Shown: in pieces, positions 1-7,947 of the stretch | Layout of the letters: every line of letters starts with the position of its first letter | Position numbering within the stretch: position 1 is the stretch's first letter | NCBI GenBank assembly: GCA_024641895.1 | Contig: JAHECE010000046.1 | Coordinates: 1 to 13,407, forward strand | Reading direction: 5' to 3' | Source: Actinomycetales bacterium | Lineage (GTDB): Bacteria; Actinomycetota; Actinomycetes; Actinomycetales; JAHECE01 | Length of the DNA stretch: 13,407 bases | Notes under the pieces: generated by a model | Told to the model about the DNA's origin: nothing | The model's input: only the letters and a program-made list of their open reading frames with translations | Databases searched by the model: none | Program-made: the position numbers and the translations under genes

Positions 1-689
1 ACCTCGTGCCGAATCACCTCGTGTCCCTGGACGTGCCCGCCGAGGTCGCCGGCCGGGCGATGGTGTGCCGCCGCCTCACGATGTACCCGGTCGAGTGCGT
101 GGCCCGGGGCTACCTCACCGGGTCCGGGCTGGCCGAGTACCGGGTCTCCGGCAAGGTGTGCGGCGTCGCGCTGCCCGGCGGCCTCGTCGACGGCTCCCGT
201 CTCGACGCGCCGATCTTCACCCCCGCGACCAAGGCCGAGCTGGGCGAGCACGACGAGAACGTCTCGTTCGAAGCCGTCGCCGGTCAGGTGGGTCCGCGGG
301 TGGCCGAGCGACTTCGCGACCTGACCCTCGCGCTCTACACGCGGGCGGAGGCGATCGCCGGGGAGCGCGGTGTGATCCTCGCCGACACCAAGCTCGAGTT
401 CGGCACCACAGGTGACCCGGATGACCCGGATGCGCCGATCGTCCTGGGCGACGAGGTGCTGACGCCGGACTCCTCACGGTTCTGGCCGGCCGACCAGTGG
501 CGCCCCGGGCGCTCGCAGCCGAGCTTCGACAAGCAGTACGTGCGGGACTGGCTGACCTCCCAGGACTCCGGGTGGGACCGCGGCGGAGACGAGTCCCCCC
601 CGCCGCTGCCGCAGCACGTGGTCGAGCACACCCGCGCGCGCTATCTCGAGGCGTACGAGCGGATCACCGGTTCGCCCTTCACGCGGTGA
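1..689 (+). CDS. purC: Phosphoribosylaminoimidazole-succinocarboxamide synthase (SAICAR synthetase), 5'-truncated by window edge
   Basis: The enzyme joins aspartate to CAIR with ATP to give SAICAR in cytosolic de novo purine synthesis. The reading frame is open from the left edge (first whole codon at base 3), so the N-terminal ATP-binding part lies outside the window and the GTG at base 6 is an internal valine. Visible family marks are PVECVARGYLTGSG near the start, the ADTKLEFG signature at about bases 381-404, the stretch LTPDSSRFWP, and SFDKQYVRDWL. About 228 codons are present of a protein usually near 300. The C-terminus is complete, ending in TGA at 687-689. A GC-rich hairpin starts three bases later. 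The gene converges on the phosphorylase-like gene at 822. The identification rests on recognised motifs and is secure. Confidence 0.96.
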   Translation, partial: LVPNHLVSLDVPAEVAGRAMVCRRLTMYPVECVARGYLTGSGLAEYRVSGKVCGVALPGGLVDGSRLDAPIFTPATKAELGEHDENVSFEAVAGQVGPRVAERLRDLTLALYTRAEAIAGERGVILADTKLEFGTTGDPDDPDAPIVLGDEVLTPDSSRFWPADQWRPGRSQPSFDKQYVRDWLTSQDSGWDRGGDESPPPLPQHVVEHTRARYLEAYERITGSPFTR

Positions 690-691
690 GC

Positions 692-728
692 GGCGTGGGG
701 GCGAGGCCCGCCGGCCCGCCCCCACGCC
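692..728 (+). terminator. Hairpin terminator of purC
   Basis: A perfect 12-bp inverted repeat (GGCGTGGGGGCG at 692-703, CGCCCCCACGCC at 717-728) with a 13-base loop begins three bases after the purC stop. No T-tract follows, which is common for actinobacterial terminators. Its position between converging genes supports a role in ending purC transcription. Behind it, at 739-762, a 12-bp unit (GCCGTCCGCGCC) occurs twice in tandem with no evident function. Confidence 0.7.
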
Positions 729-810
729 CCTGCTCGCCGCCGTCCGCGCCGCCGTCCGCGCCCCGGACGGTGATGGCGGCCGCCGCCCTCGGCCCCTGGA
801 TGCGAGGGCA

Positions 811-837
811 GCTTCCCGGGCTCAGACCCCGGGAAGC
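811..837 (-). terminator. Hairpin enclosing the stop codon of the phosphorylase-like gene
   Basis: A perfect 10-bp inverted repeat (GCTTCCCGGG at 811-820, CCCGGGAAGC at 828-837) has a 7-base loop that contains the TGA stop of the minus-strand gene (bases 824-822). The last codons form one arm. No T-tract follows on either strand. It may be the end-of-operon terminator or an mRNA 3'-end stabiliser. With the hairpin at 692-728 it separates two converging genes. Confidence 0.5.
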
Positions 838-3800
838 GTGACCCGCAGTGACCGCACGCGCCCCTCGCGTCGGAAGATGCTCGCGCTCGTCGGGGTGTCC
901 AGACCGCCGCCCGCGCCCCGCACCTCGGAGCCGTCGTCGAGGTCGGCCACCACCTCGAGCGCCGCACCCTGCCGGTAGACGACCGGCACCTGGCAGAACG
1001 TGAACGCCAGGGAGCCTGCGGGCAGGTCGACGGACTGCTGGTGGCCGGCGACGTCCCAATAGGCGAAGGTGCCGGGCGCCGTCGTCCACTCGCTCTGGCG
1101 CAGCAGGACGGGCCGGATGACGATCCGACCGTCCTGCACGCGCAGGCCCAGCTCGCCGAGCCGCGTCAGCACCTCTTCCTTGACCTGGCCGGTCATGCCG
1201 GGCTGCCGGGCGCCGTGCCCCTGGGGGGTGTGCGAGTAGGGGTCGGTCGGGAAGGCCCCGTAGGTGGCCGGGTCCTTGCAGTAGCCGATGCCTGCCCGGA
1301 CGTCCTCGTACGCCGACGCCAGTGCGTGGACCGTCGCGTCGTCGGCGCCCTCGGCCACGGCTCGTTCCAGCGTCTCCTGCACGGCCAGCAGCAGCTTGGA
1401 GACCATGTGCCAGTAGATGCTGCCGAGACCCTCGAAGGCGAAGAAGGTCCCCGAGCGCCCGGTGAACTCGGCGTGCTGGAAGACGTCCTCGAAGAGGTCG
1501 AGCAGCGCGGCGCGATCCCGCGCGACGACGTCGCCCAGCCGGGGGTCGGCGCTGAGCCGGTCCAGCTCGGCGGTCACGTCGCGGGCGTTGCGGATGGGGG
1601 CCGCGAAGTGGACCTCGCCCCGGACGTCCCGGACGACCACGCTCCTGTCTCCCGCAGCGATCAGCCGGTCGATCAGCGGGATCGTCGCCGCGCGCTCGGC
1701 GCCGACGCCGTTCTTCGCGAGGAAGCCCGGCAGGTCCTTGTCGGGGTAGAGGAGGTAGCTGTGCTGGTCGGCGCGGTAGAGCCGGCTGCTGCGCAGGCTC
1801 GCGAGCAGGTCGAGGCTCTCCCTCGGGCTGAGCATCCCGCTCGAGAGGATGGCGACCTGGCCCTCGAGCATCTCCGCGAGCCGCCGCACGCCCGCACTTC
1901 CCGGCCCGATGTCGAGCACGTTGTAGGAGTGGAACAGGGCGTCGTCGCGGCGGTTGGCGCGCAGGCCCTCGTCCACGTACGCCTGGGCGAGGTCGAGGAG
2001 CTCCGCCACGTCGCTCGCGGCGACGGACGACGTCGTGCCGGACAGCCCGGCGTAGACCTGCGCGCGGTAGGCGGTCCCGGCCTCGCCGAGGCCGTCCATG
2101 ACGGCCCTGCGGCGGACGTCGTCGAACCCGTCGGCCAGGGCGTCGGTGTGCGCGGCGAGCACGTCCCGCACGGCGGTGAGCAGTCCCGTGAGCTCGCTGC
2201 TGAGGCCGACGTCGACGGTCAGGAGGTCCTTGACGAAGACGAGGTAGCGACGCAGGTACGCCAGCGTCACCACGGACAGGCCGCGGCCGACGAGCGCGTT
2301 GTTCGCGTCGTTCCACTCCGGGCGCTGCGTGTTCATCCAGATGCCGCCGTCGGGCACGAGGTTCACCAGCTTGGCCAGCAGGAGCAGCAGCGTCTTCTCG
2401 GCCAGCGTGACGCGGACGAGGTCGCCGTCCGGGCCGTGCACCAGCCGGCCGTCCGAGCCCTCGGCGGTGACCCGCTCGGCGATGAGCCTCTCCTGCTCCT
2501 CGTCGAAGGCGATCGTGTCGTACGGGTCCGTGAGCGTCTCGGCGTACGAGGCGATCCGGTACGGCACGTCCGCGTGCGTGAACACGGGCTCGTTGACGAA
2601 CGCGTCGAGGCGACCCGGGTGGAACCGGTGGGACGTCTCGAGCAGCTTGAGCAGGTAGATGATCTGGTGGTCGCTCCAGTAGCCGATGTTGGACCACGGG
2701 TCCTCAGGCTCGGGGACCTCCCAGTCGATGCCCTCCCGGGAGATGCGGTACGGGTTGTAGCCGTCCGCGGTCGTCGCGTCCAGGAAGACCGTGACCATGG
2801 ACTCGAGGTACTCGGGGAAGGACCAGGCGAGCGCCTCCCAGTTCTGGAAGATGTCGCGCCAGTTGCCCTGGTACTCCAGGCGAGGGGCACCGTGCTCGTC
2901 CTGCAGGACGATGCGGAACTTGTTCCAGGGGCGGCTGGGGTCGCCGTGCCGCCGGCTGAACGTCAGCGGCAGGTACTCCACGGCGAGGCGCCACAGGTCC
3001 GCGTCGGCGGCCTGCCGCGCCATCTCCACCAGCTCGTCGGCTCGCAGCGTGATGGGCAGCGCGTCGAGGAACGCCGCGCAGCGCTGCGCGGTCGCGGTGC
3101 TTCGTTGCGCCACGAATGCCCGGACGTCGCTCGCCTCGACCGTGTAACCCTCGGCGGGCAGCCCGCCGCGCATCGTGTTGAAGAGGACGTTGGCGGTGTG
3201 GTGCATCGTCGCCAGCTCGTCGCCCGTGTGCTGGAAGCCATCGGTGGCGGCGAGGATGGTCTCGAGGTCGGTCCGGGTCTTGGTCACGTCGGCATCGAGC
3301 TCCGCGGCGAGCGCGCTCGTGTCGCGCAGCCGCGAGCGCAGGTCGACGACGTCCGCCGCGTCCTGGTTCACGTCGGCGACGATCTGCCACGTGCGCTCGG
3401 CGCCTGGCTCCAGGGCAAGCCGCGCGTGCACGAGGTACGCGCCGCGCTCGCCGCGCACGTCCGTCTCGGCGACGATGCCGCGGCCGTGGGCGAAGGCGGA
3501 CACCTGGCTGCTGGACAGCAGGTGCTCGACGCCGGTGAGCCCGACCTGCCAGGCGACGTTCGCCCGCAAGGACTCGCTGGGCTCGGCCAGGTCGGTGAGG
3601 GTCGCCGACAGGGTCAGGAGGCCGAGGCCCGTCTCGACGTCGACCTCGGACCGCTTGTAGGCGTCCAGGAGCACGCTGCGCTCGTTCTGCGCCTTCACCC
3701 TCGCCCCGGCGGGCAGCACGTTGACCAGGCCGTCGATGAGCTCGACGTCGCGCGGCTCGCCGGCCAGCGAGGTGAGGCTGGTGGTGCGCACGACGCCGAA

Positions 3801-4280
3801 CGTGGCGCTGGTCTGCCAGGCGACGCGGAGCCGCAGGGCCAGGTCGGGACGGGTCTCCTCGAAGACGAGGGTCGTGCCGAGGCTGTCCTTGTACAGGGTG
3901 CGCTCGGCGGCGGGGTCACCCGGCCGGAGCTCGGCGAACGGCTGCCAGTGGGCCCGCGTCCCGTCCGGTCGCCCGACCAGCAGGACCGTGAGCCCACCCG
4001 TGCGGCCGGCGCTCTCCGTCACCTTGTCGTCGGTGTAGTACGGGAACAGGGCCCGCTCCGCGTCCACCCGCCCGGCGGTGAGGCCACCGGAGCTCGAGAT
4101 GAAGAGCCACACGTCGCTCGCGCCGACGAGCGTCATGAAGAAGGGGGGCATCTCGTCGTAGGCGGCGATCCGGTAGAACCGGCGCCCTTCAAGATCGACG
4201 GGTGTCCCCGCGACGTGACGGGACTCGAGGTCGGCGTCGCCCGGGCCCGTGGGGGTGGCGGCGGCGGTCTCGGTCAGCAT
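822..4280 (-). CDS. Large beta-glucan/oligoglucan phosphorylase-like protein (GH94/GH149/GH161-type), 1152 aa
   Basis: This probably carries out phosphorolysis of an imported beta-linked oligoglucoside, releasing a sugar 1-phosphate. No signal peptide is seen, so it should be cytosolic. Conserved-looking blocks are NWRDIFQNWEALAWSFPEY (about residue 470), NIGYWSDHQIIYLLKLLE (about 535), WMNTQRPEWNDANNALVG with D658, FFAFEGLGSIYWHMVSKLLL (about 950) and GQVKEEVLTRLGELGLRV (about 1030). The WND motif matches the place of the catalytic general acid (DWND) in GH94 cellobiose phosphorylase, so D658 is the candidate proton donor. About 1100 residues is the size I recall for the large oligoglucan phosphorylases and exceeds classical cellobiose phosphorylase (about 820). 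Start: ATG at 4280 with GGAGG six bases upstream. It is the last gene of the transport operon, behind a GH1 remnant. The exact family and linkage (beta-1,2, -1,3 or -1,4) cannot be told by eye. Confidence 0.72.
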   Translation of the reverse strand: MLTETAAATPTGPGDADLESRHVAGTPVDLEGRRFYRIAAYDEMPPFFMTLVGASDVWLFISSSGGLTAGRVDAERALFPYYTDDKVTESAGRTGGLTVLLVGRPDGTRAHWQPFAELRPGDPAAERTLYKDSLGTTLVFEETRPDLALRLRVAWQTSATFGVVRTTSLTSLAGEPRDVELIDGLVNVLPAGARVKAQNERSVLLDAYKRSEVDVETGLGLLTLSATLTDLAEPSESLRANVAWQVGLTGVEHLLSSSQVSAFAHGRGIVAETDVRGERGAYLVHARLALEPGAERTWQIVADVNQDAADVVDLRSRLRDTSALAAELDADVTKTRTDLETILAATDGFQHTGDELATMHHTANVLFNTMRGGLPAEGYTVEASDVRAFVAQRSTATAQRCAAFLDALPITLRADELVEMARQAADADLWRLAVEYLPLTFSRRHGDPSRPWNKFRIVLQDEHGAPRLEYQGNWRDIFQNWEALAWSFPEYLESMVTVFLDATTADGYNPYRISREGIDWEVPEPEDPWSNIGYWSDHQIIYLLKLLETSHRFHPGRLDAFVNEPVFTHADVPYRIASYAETLTDPYDTIAFDEEQERLIAERVTAEGSDGRLVHGPDGDLVRVTLAEKTLLLLLAKLVNLVPDGGIWMNTQRPEWNDANNALVGRGLSVVTLAYLRRYLVFVKDLLTVDVGLSSELTGLLTAVRDVLAAHTDALADGFDDVRRRAVMDGLGEAGTAYRAQVYAGLSGTTSSVAASDVAELLDLAQAYVDEGLRANRRDDALFHSYNVLDIGPGSAGVRRLAEMLEGQVAILSSGMLSPRESLDLLASLRSSRLYRADQHSYLLYPDKDLPGFLAKNGVGAERAATIPLIDRLIAAGDRSVVVRDVRGEVHFAAPIRNARDVTAELDRLSADPRLGDVVARDRAALLDLFEDVFQHAEFTGRSGTFFAFEGLGSIYWHMVSKLLLAVQETLERAVAEGADDATVHALASAYEDVRAGIGYCKDPATYGAFPTDPYSHTPQGHGARQPGMTGQVKEEVLTRLGELGLRVQDGRIVIRPVLLRQSEWTTAPGTFAYWDVAGHQQSVDLPAGSLAFTFCQVPVVYRQGAALEVVADLDDGSEVRGAGGGLDTPTSASIFRREGRVRSLRVTLPGV

Positions 4281-4401
4281 GGGGAACCTCCGGGTGGGTG
4301 AACGGTCGCCAGGGTGTCGGCGAGAGGGGATGGCAGCGCTTCGGGGCGCCGCGACAGGGCCTGGGCGGCGCCGCGGCCAGGGCGTGGCGAGGCGAGGGGC
4401 G

Positions 4402-4563
4402 CCCAGGCCGGACGAGGGAGAAGGTGACCCAGATCGACGGCGCCCGGCCGTCCTCGGCTGCCGCGCCCTCGGCCTGGTCCGCGGCCGTGGCCTGGCCCCA
4501 GAGGCACACTCCCGGGAACGTCAGCTCGGAGGACTCCGACGGCGCCGTCGACCTGGTGGACAT
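4402..4563 (-). pseudogene. Truncated GH1 beta-glucosidase (bglC-like), N-terminal remnant only
   Basis: An ATG at 4563-4561 overlaps the stop of the upstream permease (TGATG). The frame reads a GH1-like start: FPGVCLWGQATAADQAEGAA and then AEDGRAPSIWVTF to about residue 54, corresponding to the family pattern FPxxFLWGxATAxYQIEGA-xxEDGRxPSIWDTF. After residue 54 the likeness stops. The frame runs on as low-complexity Pro/Arg/Ala to a stop at 4189, inside the next gene. All catalytic parts of GH1 (the NEP acid/base and the ENG nucleophile) are missing, against a normal length near 450-480 residues. Changes within the remnant (PGVC for PxxF, IWV for IWD) suggest relaxed selection. In Streptomyces the GH1 gene bglC follows cebG at this place, so this looks like a deleted bglC. 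Its start may still be translated by coupling. The GH1 match is by memory of the family pattern. Confidence 0.72.
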
Positions 4564-5495
4564 CAGCCCTTCACCGCTCCCTGCATGATGCCGGTCACGA
4601 GCTGGCGACCCGCGAACACGAACAGGATGACCAGCGGAATCGTCGCGACGACCACGCCCGACATGATCAGTGACTGGTCCTTGAAGAACGACGACTGAAG
4701 CAGCTGGATCGACACGGGGAGCGTGGGGTTCGCCGGGCCGAGCACGATGAACGGCCAGAAGAAGTTGGTCCACGAGGCGACGAAGGTGAACAGCGCGAGC
4801 ATCGTCGCGGCCGGCCGCGCGGCCGGGAGCGCGACGCTCCAGAACGCTCGGAACAGGTTGCAGCCGTCGACCCGTGCCGCCTCGATCAGCTCGTACGGCA
4901 GGGCGCTCTCGAGGTACTGGGTCATCCAGAACACGCCGAACGCCGTCACCATGCCGGGGATGATCACTGCCTGAAGCTGGCCGACCCAGCCGAGCTCCGC
5001 CATCAGGATGAACAGCGGCACGACGCCGAGCTGCGTGGGCACCGCCATGGTGGCGATGACGAAGACCAACAGGCCCGCGCGACCCTTGAAGCGCAGCTTC
5101 GAGAACGAGAAGCCGGCGAGTGTCGAGAAGAACACCACCGACAGGGCCGTGATCGCCGCGATGAGCAGCGAGTTGAAGAACGCCTGCCAGAACTTGATGT
5201 CCGCGTCGAGCACCCGGGTGACGTTCTCGAAGAAGTTCCCCTGCGGGATGAGCGAGGGGATCGGCGTCTGAGCGATGGTCACCGCGTCCGAGGACGCGAG
5301 GAGCACGGCGTAGTACATCGGGTACGCCGAGATCGCCAGGACGGCGCCCAGCAGCGTGTACGTGACCCAACGCGGCCGACGTTCAGCCCCGAATCCTGAG
5401 CTCTTCTTGCGCTTGCGCGCGGCGGCGCGGGCCGCCCCGGCTCCCGCGGTCTGCCGGATCTGGGGGATGGACGGCTCTTGCTTGAGGTTGCTCAT
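4563..5495 (-). CDS. Carbohydrate ABC transporter permease, MalG/CebG type
   Basis: Second membrane subunit of a CUT1-class sugar importer. The 310-residue protein has a basic N-terminal tail (RKRKK near residue 30), about six hydrophobic membrane segments from residue 44 onward, and the cytoplasmic EAA loop (ELIEAARVDG...LPAARP, about 202-228) that contacts the ATPase. The start is ATG at 5495, sharing its A with the TGA stop of the preceding permease; GGAAGGA lies just upstream. A longer open frame begins at 5657 but would overlap the other permease and adds no family-like sequence. Its own TGA overlaps the ATG of the GH1 remnant in the same TGATG arrangement. By position and type it corresponds to CebG of Streptomyces; the substrate is inferred from context only. 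Confidence 0.92.
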   Translation of the reverse strand: MSNLKQEPSIPQIRQTAGAGAARAAARKRKKSSGFGAERRPRWVTYTLLGAVLAISAYPMYYAVLLASSDAVTIAQTPIPSLIPQGNFFENVTRVLDADIKFWQAFFNSLLIAAITALSVVFFSTLAGFSFSKLRFKGRAGLLVFVIATMAVPTQLGVVPLFILMAELGWVGQLQAVIIPGMVTAFGVFWMTQYLESALPYELIEAARVDGCNLFRAFWSVALPAARPAATMLALFTFVASWTNFFWPFIVLGPANPTLPVSIQLLQSSFFKDQSLIMSGVVVATIPLVILFVFAGRQLVTGIMQGAVKG

Positions 5496-6466
5496 CAGCG
5501 CTTTCCTTCCGAGCTGATCCGCCGAGTGATCATGAAGTTGATGGCCCCGATGATGAGGATGATCAGGAAGAGGAGCCACGCCACGGCCGATGCTCGGCCG
5601 AAGCTCTTCTGCGTTCCCCAGCCCAGCTCGTAGAGGTACATCGTCATCGTCATCCACTGCCGGTCGGCGCCGCCCTGGCCCGCCTGGTCGAACAGGCGAG
5701 GCTCGTCGAAGATCTGCAGCCCGCCGATGGTGGAGGTGATGATCACGAAGATGATCGTGGGTCGGAGCATCGGGATCGTGATCGAGAAGAACGTCCGCAT
5801 CCGGCTGGCGCCGTCGATGACGGCAGCCTCGTAGACGTCACGGGGGATGGCTTGCATGGCCGCGAGGACGATGAGGGTGTTGTAGCCGGTCCAGCGGAAG
5901 TTCACCATCGTCGCGATCGCGACGTGGCTTGCCAGCGGGTCCGCGTGCCACCGGATCGGGTTGACGCCGAAGGTCCCGAGGATCTCGTTGATCATGCCGG
6001 ACTGGTCGGCGAACAGCTTCGAGAAGATCAGCGACACCGCGACGGGTGCGACGACGTAGGGCAGAAGCACGCCCATCCGCCAGAAGGTCTTGGCGCGGAT
6101 GTTCTGGTCGAGGATGGCCGCGACGATGATCGCGAAGAGCACCTGCGGCACCGAGGACAGCAGGAAGATGCTGAACGTGTTGCGCAGGGCCGTGTAGAAG
6201 CGCGGCTGCGTGAGGACGTCGGTGAAGTTCTTGAGACCGACGAAGTCACCCTGGCCCCCGATCAGGTTCCAGTCGTGCACGGACACGAAGGCCGTGTAGG
6301 CGAGCGGGAAGAGCCCGACGATCAGGAACAGGATGAAGAACGGCGAGATGAAGAGGTACGGGGACACCTTCATGTCGAGAGCGGCCAGCCGGTGCTTTCT
6401 CTCGGCTGCCTTGGAGTAGCCCGTCGTCGTGCTTTGTCGCGGGCGGGGTGGCGATGAGATGGACAT
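5495..6466 (-). CDS. Carbohydrate ABC transporter permease, MalF/CebF type
   Basis: First membrane subunit of the same importer, 323 residues. A short charged N-terminus is followed by a first membrane helix at about residues 37-60 (YLFISPFFILFLIVGLFPLA), a periplasmic-side segment with FVGLKNF, then further helices. The EAA loop is at about 213-236 (EAAVIDGASRMRTFFSITIP...LRP). The start ATG at 6466 has AAGGAG four bases upstream. It lies 72 bp behind the binding-protein gene, with a strong hairpin in the gap, and overlaps the next permease by one base (TGATG), so the two membrane subunits are translationally coupled. The order binding protein-permease-permease is that of cebEFG. No ATPase gene is present in the window. 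Confidence 0.93.
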   Translation of the reverse strand: MSISSPPRPRQSTTTGYSKAAERKHRLAALDMKVSPYLFISPFFILFLIVGLFPLAYTAFVSVHDWNLIGGQGDFVGLKNFTDVLTQPRFYTALRNTFSIFLLSSVPQVLFAIIVAAILDQNIRAKTFWRMGVLLPYVVAPVAVSLIFSKLFADQSGMINEILGTFGVNPIRWHADPLASHVAIATMVNFRWTGYNTLIVLAAMQAIPRDVYEAAVIDGASRMRTFFSITIPMLRPTIIFVIITSTIGGLQIFDEPRLFDQAGQGGADRQWMTMTMYLYELGWGTQKSFGRASAVAWLLFLIILIIGAINFMITRRISSEGKR

Positions 6467-6498
6467 GGGTCTCCTTCAGGACCAGGGGCCGTGGCCGG

Positions 6499-6532
6499 CG
6501 GTGGGGCCGGGCGCGTGCGCCCGGCCCCACCG
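6499..6532 (-). other. Strong intercistronic hairpin between binding-protein and permease genes
   Basis: A perfect 16-bp inverted repeat (CGGTGGGGCCGGGCGC at 6499-6514 and its complement at 6517-6532) starts six bases after the stop of the binding-protein gene. The central GT gives only a two-base gap, so in RNA the innermost pair probably opens to a four-base loop. Such hairpins behind binding-protein genes commonly protect the upstream mRNA or partly stop transcription, so that the binding protein exceeds the permeases. It has no T-tract on the minus strand. Confidence 0.75.
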
Positions 6533-6538
6533 TTGCGG

Positions 6539-7837
6539 TCAGCCCAGTCCGAGCTCGTTGAAGGACTGGACGGCCTTGTTCCAGGAGCTGTCGACGGTGT
6601 CGGTCTGGTCGACGTCGGCCCGGTTGATCGCGTCCGTGATCAGGTTCGTGATGCCGAAGTAGTTCGGGCCCTTGTAGGGGGCGACGGTCACAGCGGCGGC
6701 GCGGTCGGCCAGGATCTGGCCCGTGGGCGCCTCGTTGAAGAAGGCGTTGGTCACGTCGAGCAGCTCAGGGCTGTCGAGTGCGTCGACCTGGCTGGGGAAG
6801 GTGCCCTTGGCCAGGAAGGCCTTGATCTGCTGCTCGGGGGCCGTGAGCCACGCGGCGAGCGCCTTGGCCTCCTCGGGGTGGGCGCTCTGCGTCGGGACGG
6901 TCAGGAACGAGCCGCCCCAGTTGCCGCCGCCGCCGGGGAAGGTGTTGGCGATGTCCCAGCCCGTGACGCCGGCCGCGTTCCCCTCGATGACGCCGAGCAT
7001 CCAGCCCGGGCAGAGCATCGTGGCGAAGCCGTCGTTCTGGAAGGCGTTCGTCCAGTCCTCGCTCCACTGGGCGAGGTGGGCGGAGAGCCCGTCGTCCAAC
7101 GCGGCGGTCATGATGTCTCGGTAGATGCCCTCGACCTCAGTGTTCTCGTCGAGGGGGATGACCGAGCCGTCCTCGTTCTCGAAGGCGTACTCGACCTGGT
7201 TGATCATGCCCAGGTAGATGCCGCCGGAGGAGTCGAACCACGGGACGTCGGACGCAGCGGCGAACTGCTTGCCCGCGGCGAAGTAGTCGTCCCACGAGCT
7301 GCCCAAGAACGTGGCGACCTCGTCGCGATCGGTCGGCAGGCCGGCCGCCTCGAACAGGTCGGCGCGGTAGCACACGCCCTCGGGGCCGATGTCGGTGCCG
7401 TAGCCCATGAGAACGCCGTCGGGGGTGGTGGCCTGCGCGGACTTCCAGTCGAGCCAGCGACCCTCGAGCGACGGGTCGGACAGGTCGACGAACCGGTCGG
7501 AGAACTGCATCAGCTCGGGCAGCCAGTCGACCTCGATGGCCTCGACGTCGGCCAGCCCGCTGCCGGCCGCCAGGCGGGTGTTGAGGTTGTCGCGAGCCTC
7601 GCCGGTCGTGGCCGCCTTTCGCTGCTCGACCGTGATGCCCGGGTTGGCCGCCATGTACTCCTCGATGAGGCCCTCGTACCCGAACTCGTTGAACGTCGCG
7701 ACGGTCAACGTGATGTCTCCGCCGCCGTCAGAGCCGCCGTCAGAGCCGCCGTCAGAGCTGCCGCAGCCTGCGGCGACCAGGGCGACGCCGACCGTTCCAG
7801 CCGTGACCGCGAGCCACGACTTGCGTGATGTGTGCAC
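6539..7837 (-). CDS. Extracellular sugar-binding lipoprotein of ABC importer (CebE-like, SBP family 1)
   Basis: Captures the oligosaccharide outside the membrane and hands it to the two permeases encoded next. The 432-residue precursor has a basic N-terminus (MHTSRKSW), a hydrophobic stretch and a lipobox VAAGC with the lipidated Cys at residue 25. A flexible SDGG-repeat linker follows, then a family 1 solute-binding fold beginning ITLTVATFNEFGYEGLIEEY. Tryptophans and aromatics in the second half (FPGGGGNWGG, WLTAPEQQIKAFL) suit sugar stacking. The start is GTG at 7837, supported by AAGGAG seven bases upstream and by the complete signal peptide. It heads the operon, behind three operator-like palindromes and a candidate promoter. 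Cellobiose or cello-oligosaccharides are the likeliest ligands by analogy to CebE; laminari- or sophoro-oligosaccharides remain possible. Confidence 0.9.
   Translation of the reverse strand: MHTSRKSWLAVTAGTVGVALVAAGCGSSDGGSDGGSDGGGDITLTVATFNEFGYEGLIEEYMAANPGITVEQRKAATTGEARDNLNTRLAAGSGLADVEAIEVDWLPELMQFSDRFVDLSDPSLEGRWLDWKSAQATTPDGVLMGYGTDIGPEGVCYRADLFEAAGLPTDRDEVATFLGSSWDDYFAAGKQFAAASDVPWFDSSGGIYLGMINQVEYAFENEDGSVIPLDENTEVEGIYRDIMTAALDDGLSAHLAQWSEDWTNAFQNDGFATMLCPGWMLGVIEGNAAGVTGWDIANTFPGGGGNWGGSFLTVPTQSAHPEEAKALAAWLTAPEQQIKAFLAKGTFPSQVDALDSPELLDVTNAFFNEAPTGQILADRAAAVTVAPYKGPNYFGITNLITDAINRADVDQTDTVDSSWNKAVQSFNELGLG
7724..7759 (-). repeat. Three 12-bp tandem units coding the SDGG linker
   Basis: GCCGTCAGAGCC (plus strand) occurs at 7724-7735 and 7736-7747, and as GCCGTCAGAGCT at 7748-7759. 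On the coding strand it gives the Ser/Asp/Gly-rich spacer just behind the lipidated cysteine. The near-identical units suggest recent slippage expansion, so linker length may vary between strains. Confidence 0.8.
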
Positions 7838-7947
7838 TCTCTTGCTCCTTGCTCAGGGGCGTGCATCGCTGCCTGCCCTCGCTTGTCCACGCGCCGGGGT
7901 GGGACGCGGGGAATGGCCGGCACCCGTCGTGGTGCCGCTCCGGTCGA

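Noticed and set aside
679..2697. A 672-codon minus-strand open frame inside the phosphorylase-like gene
   Set aside because: It is a shifted-frame shadow, dominated by Arg, Pro and Ala, and runs beyond the hairpin toward purC.
1041..4301. A 1086-codon plus-strand open frame opposite the phosphorylase-like gene
   Set aside because: Its translation is Arg/Gly/Val-rich with no recognisable domain, while the minus strand has a good ribosome-binding site and clear conserved blocks. It is an antisense shadow caused by high GC content.
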